From: Cokeromyces recurvatus
Taxonomy: Eukaryota; Mucoromycota; Mucoromycetes; Mucorales; Mucoraceae
Direction: 5' to 3'
Length of the DNA: 64,000 nucleotides
Assembly: GCF_025118155.1 (NCBI RefSeq)
Contig: NW_026251401.1
Coordinates: 372,001-436,000, forward strand
Positions within the stretch are counted from its first letter, which is position 1, and the number at the start of each line of letters is the position of its first letter. Below, in pieces: positions 15,442 to 28,020 of this stretch. The position numbers and the translations under genes were made by a program. The notes below the pieces were generated by a model. The model made no database searches, was not told the DNA's origin, and worked only from the letters and a program-made list of their open reading frames with translations.

Positions 15442-16683
15442 TTAATGCAGTTCATTATCCTCTTCTGATGGATTCAATTTTGTTAATAAAGGTGAAGGTG
15501 GTAACTCAGTTCTTCTTGCTTCTTCTAATTCTTCTTCAGAAATAGGTAAATCAGGTGCATTGAATATCGTATCACTATAATTGGCAGATTCTTCTCCTTT
15601 TCTTTCATTTTCTTGTTCTTTCCTTTTTCTTCTAGGGATTCTATGTAATAATCCATACCCTACATCACATCCTAACGAGCCATTTCCTCCCCATTCATGA
15701 TTTGGTACAATAATGCACTAATATAACACAAATAAGCATGATGCCATCCCTTTGAGTTAAAGAAAAGAAAAGGAAAGTAAAGAAGGAAAGGAAAAAAAAA
15801 CTAACCTCTCTACAACTATCCCATTCAGAATTATACAAATAAAGTCTTAATGGTTTACCAAGGTATTCTTCGACAAGACTATAAAAGTCATCTTCATTTC
15901 TTAATGTCATATGTGGACTGCCAATAATATAATCAGAATAAGGGATAATACCAGCCATTTCTGCTGGTGAATTGGGTGATATATCCAAAACATGCCATAC
16001 ATTCTCACCAGCACGCTCAAATGAACAGAAACGAATTGAACAGCCTATAGTCTATATATGAGCATATAAAACTATCTATTTTATATATATTTATATGTAT
16101 ATATCTATTTCTATTATACTCTACACTACCTATTAAGCTTTTCTCATTTGGATCGTTAGGATGCCAGTCTTTACTTGGTGTTAAAATGACCTCTATTCCA
16201 ATTTTTACCACCCCACCCAGGAACATGAAAAACTATTAATAAAAATAAAATAAAATAAATAGAGTCGTAACTTACCACGAAATGATTGCTCTTTACTTGA
16301 ATATATCTCAATAGGTAAAGGCTTTCCCTCGAATTCTTGTAATGTATGTAACAATGCTTTACTATCACCATTATTCTTTTGAATGTTGGTTCATTATTTA
16401 TATATATATATATATATATAGAATTCAATTTATCTATTTTTTTTTCTGCTTACAAGTGGAATACCGTTGATCTTCACAATATAATCGAAGAATTGCTCAA
16501 TTCCTGCATGATAAGCAGGTGAATTTTCTTTTACCTAAATTTTGTTAATTAATTATTCGAAATCGTTATTATTATTATTATTATTTTAAAGGAAAAGAAT
16601 ATTTTTTTTCTTTTTTTTTTCTTTTTTACTTTTAGAACGTGAAATCCATACTGTCCTTGTTCTGAACTTTGTGCTCCTCCCAT
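15442..16683 (-). CDS. GRASP55/65-type Golgi reassembly-stacking protein (Grh1-like)
   Basis: Six exons: 16683-16630, 16534-16454, 16375-16276, 16192-16130, 16044-15806, 15717-15442; 270 aa. [11 protein letters not shown] gives a Gly2 suited to N-myristoylation, as in animal GRASPs. Two PDZ-like GRASP repeats follow: repeat 1 has [24 protein letters not shown] and [12 protein letters not shown]; repeat 2 has [37 protein letters not shown] and WDSCREC...[17 protein letters not shown]. The tail is short and acidic. GRASPs tether Golgi cisternae and act in unconventional secretion. Exon 4 was chosen to begin AGGTCATT because that restores the conserved REVxLTPS; another acceptor 40 bases upstream would shift frame. 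Confidence 0.93.
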
Positions 16684-17375
16684 TATGTTGTAATTTAAAC
16701 TAATGAAATACAAATAGTATAATCATATTCCTTTTTTTTTTTTCTCTAATTTATGACGGAATTTTAATATTTGCTTTGTTGGACTTTGATTAAAAAAAAA
16801 AAGCTTATTCCTAACAATGCTTAATATAAAGAGACTACGATAATAATAAAGAAAGCATTGTGTTTGTTATACAGTCTTTATTTACCAGTAGTAGTAATAA
16901 AGAAACTATCTAATGTATTTAAGGAGCTAATAGGTTAACCAAAGGGAAAAGAATTGATATATCATGACATAGTAATAGATTGTAGAAGCACGTTAATAAA
17001 AAAAAAAAAAACTATTTATTTCCTATATGAAACCTTTATTCTTTGCTTTGAGGGTAAGCTATAATTACTTTAATATGCTTGTTGATAGAAACAATTGGAT
17101 AAACATGATGACAAAACTCTTCAGTAATAGAAGGTTAAATAGGAATGCCATTATTTTTAGGTAACTCAACACTCACAAGCCAAAGTGATTGCTATCATGC
17201 CTTTTAGTAGAAATAATAAGAGTAAGTCAGATGATAAACTCATTATTAGTATTAAACAACTGAATGTTTATGACAGGCTTTTTGTGCCATTATGAAAGGC
17301 ATATTCTAACATATTTGACAAAAGTTGGACAGGTAGTTACTACTAAAATGACTGGTTTTGAGTTTACTTGTAATA
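16684..17375. other. Intergenic, no gene seen
   Basis: About 690 bases between the GRASP start and the stop of a small membrane-protein gene, both on the minus strand. AT-rich with short A runs. It probably holds the GRASP promoter. Confidence 0.55.
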
Positions 17376-18052
17376 TTATTCGTTTTTATTAACAGTTTTA
17401 ATAATCAAATTTTTAAGATAAGGTATAAATACGAAATAACCAATACAAAGGACAATTGAAATAGCAATTACAATTTTATATACTTGATAAAATAAAAACC
17501 CAAAATATAACTTTTCAAGGACTAACAAAAAAAAAGAAAAAAAAAGAAAAGGAAAAGGTTATTATGATTATGATGACTATACTTTTACACATATTTACCA
17601 AGATTATATGTTACTGGTTGAGATTCTATTCCCTTTATATTTGATACACCTGTATATTTGGCTGATACTTGCAACGTGTATGTTAATAACTCATTGACTT
17701 TGCATTGACTAACAATCTTTAGTCGAAAATCAGCTGGTGTCTAATCAAAACAATTAATTATTTACTTTAATATTTAGATTATTGGATTTACAATAGCAGG
17801 ATATGAAATTCGAACTTCGTAATTAACTCCTTCTCTGAGTTTGTCTAATTGGTAGTAATATGTAGTTGTATTGGGTATGAGGCTGTTTTGTATTTCAGAA
17901 TAAGGTGGCACTAATACATTTTCGGATCGAATGGATTGTAAACTACAAGCAAGACCGTCATTATCTTTTGCTTTCAGTATTATCTTTTCTGTATTTGCAT
18001 AAATAGTTTGAAATAAAAAAGTTATGATTAAGAAGAAATAAAATAGTTTCAT
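17376..18052 (-). CDS. Unidentified small type I membrane protein with signal peptide
   Basis: Three exons: 18052-17792, 17740-17599, 17521-17376; 182 aa. A clear signal peptide (MKLFYFFLIITFLFQTIYA) is followed by a luminal part of about 115 residues with Tyr/Ile-rich strands (YYYQLDKLREGVNYEVRISY, ADFRLKIVSQCKVNEL, TYTLQVSAKYTGV) that look like a small beta-sandwich with two Cys. After EKLYFGFLFYQ comes a C-terminal membrane helix (VIAISIVLCIGYFVFIPYL) and a short basic tail. This architecture suggests an ER or early-secretory membrane protein. I do not recognise the family. Splice phases agree at both introns and the topology is coherent, so the model is likely real. Its start is divergent from Rqc1, 205 bases away. 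Confidence 0.78.
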
Positions 18053-18149
18053 TTAAAATGGGCACATCAAGCTAAAATAAAATAAAATAAAAGGGCATTT
18101 CGCGTTACATTATCTTACCTTGAGTTGATTGAAATCCAGAAAAATTGGT

Positions 18150-18205
<56 letters not shown>

Positions 18206-18257
18206 TTATTTGAACTTTTTTTCTTTTTTTTTTTAAAAAATTGTCAATTTATAAAAC
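18053..18257. promoter_or_regulatory. Short divergent promoter with 49-base A tract
   Basis: 205 bases separate the ATGs of the small membrane protein (minus) and the Rqc1/TCF25 gene (plus). The stretch includes a 49-base A run (18154-18202). Long dA:dT tracts exclude nucleosomes, so this is probably a shared bidirectional promoter. Confidence 0.6.
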
Positions 18258-20685
18258 ATGTCTTCAAGAGCATTAAGAAGACTGCAGAAAGAACAAATAC
18301 CAGATATTGTTTCACTTGAAAATAGTGATAACGAATCTGAGGAAGAAGAAGAAGTTCCAATCAAGCAAATAAATCCTTTTGATCTCGTAAGTTTTGAATT
18401 TAAAAATTCAATTACTTTTTTTTTTTTCTTTCTTACAATTTGAAAGTTAAATGAGGATGATGATAACATAGACGATGAGGAAGAAGAAGAGCAAGAAAAT
18501 GTAGTTGAGAAAGAAGAATATGTTCCAATTATAAAGCCTACTGTTGAAACAAAGGTAGTATGATGCATATAACAAGCGATTGATATTTAATTTTTACTTT
18601 CGTTTTCATTAGTCTTCTAATAAAAAAAGCAAACAAAAGAAAAAGAAAAAGAACTCAAAAAAGAATGATGATGCAACTTCTAAAAAGAAAAATACTGACG
18701 ATATAAGTATGAAAGAATTAGATAAAGTGCTTGAAGAACTAGGACAAACGTAAAGTCGAATATTACCAGAGTTTATGGATGTAACTCATCATGTATTTTT
18801 TTTTTCTTTTGCATGTTAGGCCTTCAGAAAATGCAATGGATGAAAATGAGAATCTAAATAGTAATGAGCGTCGACAATTATTGTCTATCAATTATCGTTA
18901 TTTAGATGCAGAAGCAGAAATGAAACGCTTGTTTGGTTCTCATATAGTCAATAGTGAAAATAGAGCTAGTCAAGGCAGAGTATTAAAGAAATCAAAATTC
19001 ACTACACCAAAGAATGATTGGGCACCTTATAAGCGAAATGGTTTATCAATGGAAGTAGTTGAAACTGTGAATGGTGTTAGTTATTATGCGTTTAGACATT
19101 CTGAGCAATATCAGGATATTCAATTAGAATTTTTAAACGCTGTTGCAACCTATAATCCAGAAGCTTTATTATTTTTAGTTAGAAGACATCCATATCATGT
19201 AGACAGTTTATTACAACTTTCTGAAGTTGCAAAACATAGTGGAGATTGGACAACGGCTGGTGACTTTATTGGTAATAAAAGAATATTTTTTATACACTCT
19301 ATGTAGTTTTCTTTTCTTTTTTTTAATGCTTATAAATAGAAAGAGCTTTATATGCCTGTGAGAGAGCACTTCATCCCCAATTCTCTTTGAGTACAGGTAC
19401 TGTAAGATTATCCTATAAGCGTTCAGAAAATCGATCCTTCTTTTTAGCTATATTTCGACATATTCAGTTCTTGACGCGTCGTGGATGCTGGAGAACAGCA
19501 TTTGAATTCAGCAAATTACTCTTCAGTCTTGATCCAGAATCAGACCCATTAGCGACCATGTTAACCTTGGATTATCATGCGCTTTCCTGCCGTGAATATG
19601 AATATATTCTCAAAATGCAATCTGAATGGAAGACAAAGGGCGATATCTATCCTATTCATCTTACCGACATGCCTAACTTTGCTTATTCAGCTGCTCTTGC
19701 AAAATTTAAGATGAGCAAAAATGATTTTTCAGAAAGTAAAGAAATGTTAAAAGAAGCCATTAAAAAATATCCTTTACTTTATTGCCGTTTACTTGAAAAG
19801 CTGGGTGAAGAAGTTAAAGAAATGAATGTGTTGATTCAAAAGCAGTAAGTCTAAATATATATGTTTATATATCTTTCTTTAAGATTTATATTTATATGTA
19901 TGAAATAATATCCAATTGTAGCATGCCAAACAAATACATGGATATTGTGCAATTATCATATGTCGAACGAGTTTTTGAAATTTGGAAGGAACCTTCTGTT
20001 ATTGATTGGTTAAAGGAAACAGGATCTACTGTTATTGATTATCCTCTTGAACAGCCTAATGTAATTCAAAAAGAACTTGTATGTCAAGTGAAGGATATAC
20101 CATTGAATGTCTGTCGATATATTGTCATGATTGACATACAATCTTTAATGTCCTATTTACCTACAACAGTGACTGAACAAAGTTACGAAATGTATGATCC
20201 TCTTCCACCTGAGGATTCAATAACAATGTATGATTTAGATGAACGCATGCGTCATAGTAATCGATTAAGAGGATTCCCTAGAGATGCGGGTGGATTAATA
20301 GATATGTTAAGAAATTTCTTGGGTCCTGGTGGTCGACAAGTGCCTGGAGTAGATCAACAACAGATTAGACAACTCATGACAGAATTAGAGCGACTACGCC
20401 AACAAAATGCTGATCAGGCACCAGGTGCATTTCCCGGTGCTAATGAAGAGGAAGAAGACTATCCTGAACTTGCTGATGAAGAACAAGAGAATAATACAGA
20501 AAATCAAACGTAAGTATATAATTTAATAAATAAATATCCTCGTTAACAAATAAAATATGAATAGGTCGAATGATCAAGGGATTTCAGCAGAAGAAATGAT
20601 GGAAATCATGAATGCTATTGATGAAGAAGACTTAGAAGTACAAAGAGCATTAGAAGACACTTTTGGAAGAAATACTGGTCAATAA
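18258..20685 (+). CDS. RQC1: Rqc1/TCF25 family, ribosome quality-control complex subunit
   Basis: Seven exons: 18258-18386, 18447-18554, 18613-18749, 18820-19271, 19340-19844, 19922-20509, 20565-20685; 679 aa. The protein starts MSSRALRRLQKEQ, as in TCF25 homologues, and has an acidic/lysine-rich low-complexity region to about residue 120. The conserved TCF25 core follows: LSINYRYLDAEAEMKRLFG, SYYAFRHSEQYQDIQ, RRHPYHVDSLLQLSEVAKHSGD, ENRSFFLAIFRHIQFLTRRGCWRTAFE, and DPLATMLTLDYHALSCREYEY. In yeast Rqc1 works with Ltn1, Rqc2 and Cdc48 on stalled 60S subunits to ubiquitinate and extract nascent chains. The stop is 38 bases from the stop of the convergent CHY-RING gene. Confidence 0.94.
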
Positions 20686-20723
20686 GAATAAGAATAATAA
20701 TAATAATAAAAGGAGGAAATATT

Positions 20724-22289
20724 TTATTTTTCGTTTGATTCAACCCCATTTCTTGAGGAACTTGAAGAGGGATTATAATTCATATCGTAAGGCGCAGTTG
20801 ATGTTGAATTACCTGCTGTACCACTAGCTTGATTTATAAATTCTTGATCTGAATTAAATGCTTCTGGTGGAATAACAAGATTATTAGTTGTAGAAGAGGA
20901 AGAAGAAGATGATGATGAAGAAGCTTCCTTTTGCTTATTAGCTTCTTCTGTATTTTCAGTTCGTAAAACAGTCGTATTAAAACTACTACAGTGTTTACAT
21001 TTATGATAAAAGAAATGATACTTGGCAGCTGATTTCTTCTCACAGTCATTACAAAAGATATGAGATATATATTTTTCATATTCAGCTGGCATAGGCTGAC
21101 GCTCCAAATCTTTATCGAGTCGATTGAAATATTCAGACATATCACCTAATGACTTGAGACATGTTGGACATTGATATGAAGTTTGAATATAAGCGGTATA
21201 ACAATGTTTATGTATACAATGTCCACAAGGCTATTTAAATATGAGTTAAAAATCTCTTTCTCTCTCTCTCTCTCTTTCTCTTTATCTGTTTATACCATAA
21301 ATATAACAGTTGAAGTGCTTGTAAACATGTATTCACCACAAATTGGACAATCCGACTCTAGATTTCTTTCAATGCATTTGTGTTTTTTCATAGACATACT
21401 TAAACAAATATTGCATTTTTTACAATGGAAAAAGTCTTGACCAAGACCTTTACCTTGTCTACAAATACCGCATTCATCACAGTGATAAATTGATTTTTTT
21501 GGATCATTATCCCAAAGCTTACATTTATCACAGTAATAATGTGCCGCTTCCTCTCCACAGTGACTACATGACTTGGCAGCAGGCTGAAGTTGCATACAAT
21601 TCATACACAACATATTTTTCGTTTCATTTCTAAATATTATCAGTAAAAAGAAAAAAAAACCATCGTTATTATATAATATTTAATAATAATTTTTTTTATA
21701 CCTAATAATCGTATGATCTTCAATGTCATCATGGCAAAATCGACAAGAATAAATCTTTTGACAACAGTTAGCTTGTAGTTTACATTTTCTTTGATAATGT
21801 TTACAACCCAGTATTTGTTTTTCTTCATCCTATATATAATGTATGATTATATAAGAGCGTATTCTATAAATCCATATACTGGTGCTACCTACGTAATATG
21901 ATTTACAATAGCCAGCAGTTTTAGTATCCAGGTTCGAATGATTTAGATGATTAGGATGAGTAGTGCCATGAGACATTAAGTACTAATAAAAAAAAAAGAG
22001 AGAGAGAGAGGGAGAGGGAGGGAAGGTCAGTATTATTTAAATTATAATCAATTCAAAAACTTACTTGAATTTGTTTTGCTTTTTCTTTTGCAGTCAGATT
22101 CTTATTTGAATGGATTTCTTTAATCTTTTTTCGAAGTTCAGTTTCATCAATAGTAGGTATTTGTGTGGAATCTTTACGTAATTCATTAGTAGGCTGTTCT
22201 TCTGCATCTTGCCAGTTTTCATTATCTTCTTCATTATTCCATTCATAATCTATATTATCATTGGAAACTTGTGCATTATCTTGGTTCAT
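20724..22289 (-). CDS. CHY and RING zinc-finger E3 ubiquitin ligase (Pirh2/RCHY1-like)
   Basis: Five exons: 22289-22065, 21982-21893, 21829-21702, 21629-21296, 21230-20724; 427 aa. Order of parts: an acidic Trp/Asn-rich N-terminus (1-75), a CHY zinc finger starting at GCKHYQRKCKLQANCC (about 112), a CTCHY finger (CDKCKLWDNDPKKSIYHCDECGICR, GQDFFHCKKCNICLS), a RING (SDCPICGEYMF to PCGHCIHKHC and QCPTC, about 240-285), a C-terminal zinc ribbon (FCNDCEKKSAAKYHFFYHKCKHC), and a Ser-rich tail. This is the full Pirh2 architecture. In fission yeast and animals such proteins ubiquitinate regulatory substrates. The acidic N-terminal extension is longer than in human RCHY1. The gene overlaps nothing but ends 38 bases from Rqc1. 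Confidence 0.94.
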
Positions 22290-22316
22290 TCTTAATTGAA
22301 TATAAGGAAAAGAAAC

Positions 22317-22366
<50 letters not shown>

Positions 22367-23537
22367 TGAATTAAAATAGAGTCGACCAATGATAATACTC
22401 TTTTAAAATTAAAATGCAAGTGAAAATAAACTGCAGACACAAATAATCTGGTTGTTTATTTAACTAGAAAGTTGTTTCATCAAACAAAAATGTGTAACTT
22501 TAAAGGACATGTCATATTAGTAACAAGTGTGTGCTAAATTTGAATCTTTGAAGGAAGCAAACAAACAAACAAAAAAGGGTTATTTAGAGTTTGACTTTTA
22601 TATATGTTAAAAGGATCTAAATGAACATCTCATGTTTAATGAAAACGTAGCATTTGTATCTTGCCTTTTCTTTTTATTTATTTATCCAGTTATGAACCGC
22701 TCTTAAAACTGTATTATTATTTTTCATTTTTTTTTTTTTTTTTTGTTAAAATAAAAGGCTAGCAATCAAAACCTCTTAGCCAGCCAATAATTAAAGGCTT
22801 AAACGAAGCTACTTTATGCCCTTCCAAAGCCTCTAAATTCCTTCTTTTCAATTTAATACGATTATAGCCACTTTCAAAAGAAAGCCTTCATGGAAAGATA
22901 AACAAAGATAGCAAAAAAAAAGTAGGCATATCTCGGTTTATTTTCCGACTTTACCTTTTCAGTGTTTGGGATACCATAACTTTCTTAAACTGAAAATTAA
23001 GAATAGAGAAAAAAAAACAGAAGGCAGCATTTAGTGTACTTCACCTATAACATCGGCCAAGGTCAATTGGTTAAGGCCATGCCTATTTTTTCCAAAAATT
23101 ATGATAAAAAAAATTTTTTTTTTTTGCAAAAGGTTTTCCCAGTTGCCTATATTATCCTTACTCATTACATTGAGGCAAAGAGTTTTATAATTCCGAATTG
23201 TAAATTATCTATAATTTTAAATCGATAATAAACCGAGTTGTGGTATTTAAGAAGCAGTTTATTTTTCCAGTATAATTTTTATTTTTTCTTTCTTTCTTAT
23301 CGGGCTAACCCTTTTATTTTGGCTCTTCTTCTATACAATAGGATTCAGTCATATTTTTTATAATATTAAAATACACTTGTATCTATGTCCATATATTTGA
23401 TTCGTTTCGTTTTGTTTATTACATAATAATTAATTCTGAGACAATTCATTACTGTTGATTTTATAAAATATTTTTTTTTTCTTTTTTTGTTAATAATAAT
23501 CTTCTTGTCTTTTTATTAGTATTATTATTTCGATAGT
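22290..23537. other. Divergent intergenic region, CHY-RING / LCB2
   Basis: About 1.25 kb with a 43-base A tract (22319-22361) right next to the CHY-RING start and a T run near 22730-22745. A CCAAT-like block (AGCCAGCCAAT at about 22778) lies in a slightly GC-richer patch. Both promoters should be here; no gene is seen. Confidence 0.55.
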
Positions 23538-25761
23538 ATGGTTCAAGAAAAAGATACGGCAATATCAGGACAGTCATCATCTTCTTTGGAAGAGACAATA
23601 CCATTTGTTTCTATAGATCATATTCAGCCAAGTACACGACAAAGATCTTTTTCTTTATCGAATCTAGTTAAGAGAACTCGTAGAGCCTATTCTGTATCTT
23701 CTGCTTATCATCCTACCCCAAGACCTTCCTTTGACTTCTTTTCTAATATGATCATTACAGAAACAAAGTTAACACCAGCCCAAAGAAGAAATTCAATAGC
23801 TGCAGCACAACGTAAATATGAGGATTTCGAACAAAAAATCGAAGCAGCACCTTTGTTTGTATTGGTATCCACCTATTTAAACTATTTAGTTTTGATCCTC
23901 TTTGGACATTTGCGTGATATTATCGGAAAGGTATTCAAGAGGAAGGAATATGCACATCTTCGTACAAGTAAGGTAATAAGAGAAACATAAAAAAAAGCTA
24001 GATATACATATATGTGTATATTAATGGTATTCTACAGGGATATGCGCCTTTGGTTTCTGATTTTGATTCATTTTATACAAGGCGCATGTATTTACGTATA
24101 AGGTAAATATATGTATATGTATATATATGTGTGTGTATGCCATGAAGATGATGATCGAACATATTCATTTTTTAAATGTAGAGATTGCTGGAATAGACCA
24201 ACTACTGGTGTGCCTGGTAGAAAGATTACTATTTTAGAAAGAGAATCAAATGATTTTAACAAAACATTCAAGTAGGTCTTTTTATATTCACATTTTGATA
24301 TCTTTCCAGGTTAACTAACTTTATTCCTTTTTTTTTCCTATGTGTGTGTGTGTGTGTGTCAGAATGAGTGGAAAAAAGTTAGATGCAATCAACTTTTCAT
24401 CATATAATTACTTGGGATTTGCGCAAAATAAAGGAATTTGTGCCGATCAAGTAGAAGAATGTGTAAAAGAATATGGAATGAGCAGTGTTAGTCCAAGATT
24501 AGAAGCTGGCACTTTGGACTTGCACAGAAAATTAGAAAAAATAGTTGCTAATTTTGTTGGAAAAGAGGATTCAATTGTTGTTTCAATGGGTTTTGCAACG
24601 AATTCAACAACTATCCCAGCTCTTGTTTCCAAAGTAAAGATATATATGAATGAATGAATGAATGACTCTATTATAACTAATCTATGGTTGGTATAGGGCT
24701 GCTTGGTTATTAGTGACGAACTTAATCATAGCTCAATTGTATTTGGCGTACGTATTTCTGGTGCATCTGTTCGTGTATTTAAACATAATAATATGATTGA
24801 TTTAAGAAATTTATTACGTGAAGTAATATCTCAAGGTCAACCTAGAACACATCGACCCTGGAAGAAGATTATAGTGATAGTAGAAGGTTTATATTCAATG
24901 GAAGGCTCCATTGTCAATTTACCAGAATTAATAAAATTAAAAAAAGAATTCAAGGTAGACGCAATACACACACACACACGAATCAATATAGATAACGTGT
25001 AATTATTTCAATTTAGTTTTATCTATATGTTGATGAAGCGCATTCTATTGGTGCTCTAGGTGAAAATGGCGGTGGTGTATGTGACTTTTATGGTATTAAC
25101 CCAAAGCATATTGATCTTATGATGGGTACATTTACAAAATCATTTGGCTCTGCAGGTGGATATATAGCGGGTGATAAGGTAAGATAAGATATACTGTTAT
25201 AAGCCAGCATCTTCTAATTTAAACCAAACCAATTAATAGACTTTAATCGATTATTTAAGAGTCAAAAATTATGCTTTCTCTTACGCAGAGAGTATGTCAC
25301 CCCCTGTTATTCAACAAATTATTTCCAGTATGCAAGTGATTAGAGGAGAAGATGGTACAGATGATGGCAGGAAACGTATTCAAACTTTAGCAGAAAATGC
25401 GCGTTATTTTTCAAATGCGTTAAGAAAAATGGGATTTATTGTATATGGCGATGAAGGAAGTCCAGTTATACCTTTATTATTATTTAATCCTGCAAAGATT
25501 TCGTAAATATGTGGAATAATAAGGGGATTATAAATTGACATGTATTTTGCTAACTCGTTTATTTATAGTGCATTTTCTAGAGAAATGTTGAAACGTGGTA
25601 TAGCCATTGTAGTGGTGGGCTATCCTGCAACGCCTATTATTAGTTCGAGGGCTCGTTTTTGTATATCCTCTGCTCATACGAAAGAAGACTTGGATAAAGC
25701 AATTCAAGATATTAGTGAAGTTGGCGACATTCTTATGCTAAAGTTTAAATCATCAAAATAA
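23538..25761 (+). CDS. LCB2: Serine palmitoyltransferase subunit 2
   Basis: Eight exons: 23538-23972, 24038-24102, 24182-24271, 24363-24633, 24697-24954, 25017-25178, 25240-25502, 25569-25761; 578 aa. A hydrophobic helix (about 103-126, [18 protein letters not shown]) anchors it to the ER. The alpha-oxoamine synthase fold follows: [12 protein letters not shown], the Ala-Gly-Thr loop [16 protein letters not shown], and [17 protein letters not shown] with the PLP-contacting Asp379 and His382. The Schiff-base Lys is K414 in [21 protein letters not shown]2 with LCB1 condenses serine and palmitoyl-CoA to 3-ketosphinganine, the first step of sphingolipid synthesis. The catalytic Lys marks it as LCB2, not LCB1. 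Acceptors after GT-rich and TA-rich tracts keep frame throughout. Confidence 0.96.
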
Positions 25762-25933
25762 ATAAATGCATACATGTGTATATAAAAACATGTATACGGC
25801 ACACGTGGGATGAAAAAATGATTGGATTAAACAGTATTCATATAAATAGATGTGTATATATGTGTATATATTTTCCTTTGTTATGAAAAGCAATTATAAT
25901 AATAATAATAATAATTTTGTATATGTATACAAT

Positions 25934-26395
25934 CTAAAATTTACTACCCATTCGTACTAGGAAAAAAAAAAAAAAAAAAAAAAGGAGAGTTAATGATTTG
26001 AAACATTATCAAAAAAAAAAAAAAATCTTACAGTAAAAATTCACACAAACAGCAGCTAATAAAAAGATACACAGGACAGTAGGACCCACTCGGTCATCAT
26101 AAGCAGCTACTTCTCTATTTCTAATCTTTGTTGCTCTCCAATGGAATGTATATAAAGCATAAATCATAACACCCATAGCAATCATAGTAAATAAAACAGC
26201 AGAAAAGCGTCCAATACGATCACCGAAATTTAAGAGGCCTAAAGCCAGACCTCCTAAAACAACAGTAAAATTCAGCCAAGATAAAAAAGTTCGTTCATTC
26301 GCAAAGAATACTTTAGGTTCGATACGAACTGGGAGAGCTATTCGTTTGCCCGATATTGGCTCTAATGTTGTAGTATTATTATTTGTAGTTGACAT
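25934..26395 (-). CDS. VTC1: Vacuolar transporter chaperone subunit 1 (VTC1)
   Basis: Two exons, 26395-26032 and a 23-base last exon 25956-25934; 128 aa. The single DUF202-type membrane domain is nearly intact: [47 protein letters not shown], three membrane helices, and [25 protein letters not shown]. Without splicing the protein would run into a poly-Phe tail from the intron T run. The tiny last exon restores the family-like ending NFYLRMGSKF. VTC1 is a core membrane subunit of the VTC polyphosphate polymerase of vacuoles and acidocalcisomes. Convergent with LCB2, with 172 bases between stops. Confidence 0.95.
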
Positions 26396-27844
26396 GATAA
26401 ATATAGAATATAGAAAAGAAAAAAGAAAAAGAAAAAGAAAAAACAGTTAAAAATAATGATAGTTAAATTTTAGCCTCAGCCTTCTTTTGATGATAAATTG
26501 GTAATCGATGCTCTCTTTCTCATCATTCTGGGTTTTATTTTATTTTATTTATTTTTTATATATGTAATAGAATTTATATGAATATCTTCCATGCTAGATT
26601 CCTTAGTAAAGTCACATTTAATTCTATACAGAATTTATTTCTTTATCACGTATAAAAGTCTTTAAAACAATATAATTCATCTATTTTTGATTTATTTACT
26701 TTGTAAGCAATCAATGAAATAAGAGTATTCTATGTTCAATCAATCTAAGGTTCAATACACAATAAGTTTCACTCTGTATTTATCCAATCTCTCTCTCTCT
26801 CTTTCAGGCTATAAGATTTCTTCAATGTTATAATCATTTGAAACAAAAAACAACAACATAAAATTGCTTCTAATGATGTTTATATATTTCGAGATGTAAA
26901 GCATTTAGTTTAACTTTAAGACTGTCTTATTTTCTCGAAGAACTTTTAATATTTTTTTTTCTTTTTTTTGTTAACATTATACTGTCATAAGGGAGTGGTG
27001 GAGAGAGAGAGAGGGGAGAGGAAGGGTTAATATGTGTCCTAGAAAGTAATCATTCTTCTTATATATTTTTTCCCGTAGAAAGATTATTTCTATAAAGTAA
27101 ACCAGATAGATAAAGGAGAGAGTATATAGCTTTAGCCAAGCATTTCCTTTTTGTTAAATGCCAGACATGATCAAAATACAATCCACAACAAGTAGGCCCT
27201 ATTTGCTTTCATGCTTGAATTTTTTTTTCTTCTTTCTTTCTAACGTAAGCGAAATAAGGACAAGGTCCATGGATTCAATCTATTGAACAATAAAAAGATT
27301 GGAGAGCTGAAAAATTCGTACCTTTATATATCATGCATGATGTGACTGCTATTATTGTAGCAGGAGTAAGTTACAATAATAACAAACAACAAAAGGTCTG
27401 TTCGAATACAAATATTCTTTTAATGGAAAATATAACTATAAAATTATCAAAAGTATGAGTCTAAAGAATAATGCCTGAAAGATGATAATAGTTTTCAGAA
27501 AAGAAGCAGATAAATAAGAACGACATTGTGATATGGGGTGGTTGTGGTAGTGGTGAAAACAAATAATAGATAAGCAAAGGAGATAGGATAACTTAGACAA
27601 GATACGAAAGAAGAATAAAAGCATCAATAATACGTATGAAGAGAATATTTAAACAGAATTATAATGAAGGTGATATAGCATCAAGTAAATTGCTAGTACA
27701 TTGAATAGTAAGATTCATGAATATGATTGGCTATAAAATTCATATAGTATACAAGTTGAAGTAAATCATATATTTCTTTCCTTTTACAAATAAAATACAT
27801 ATAATTTGAAATATAATAAATAAATGACGTATAAAATAGTAGTA
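26396..27844. other. Intergenic with probable fragment of the dispersed repeat
   Basis: About 1.45 kb between VTC1 start and kinesin-3 stop. It is AT-rich with GA-rich patches (27000-27030). Around 27310-27350, the palindrome ATCATGCATGAT followed by GTGACTGCTATTATT resembles part of the repeat at 59.6 kb. No credible coding frame. Confidence 0.55.
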
Positions 27845-28020
27845 TTATGGTGATAGTGTTTCTATTGGGAACTTTTGATCAATCATTTGAATCCAACTAA
27901 TCATTTCTTGACGAGTTCCTGATTGTAAGGTATAAGCATTGTTATTGGTATAAAGAGAAAACACATTAGTTCGCTATTCAATAAAATAAATGAGTTATAT
28001 ATATTTTTAGCTTTAGCTTT

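Noticed and set aside
27436..27627. 63-residue minus-strand frame downstream of kinesin-3
   Set aside because: No similarity, no splice partners, typical chance frame in AT-rich DNA.
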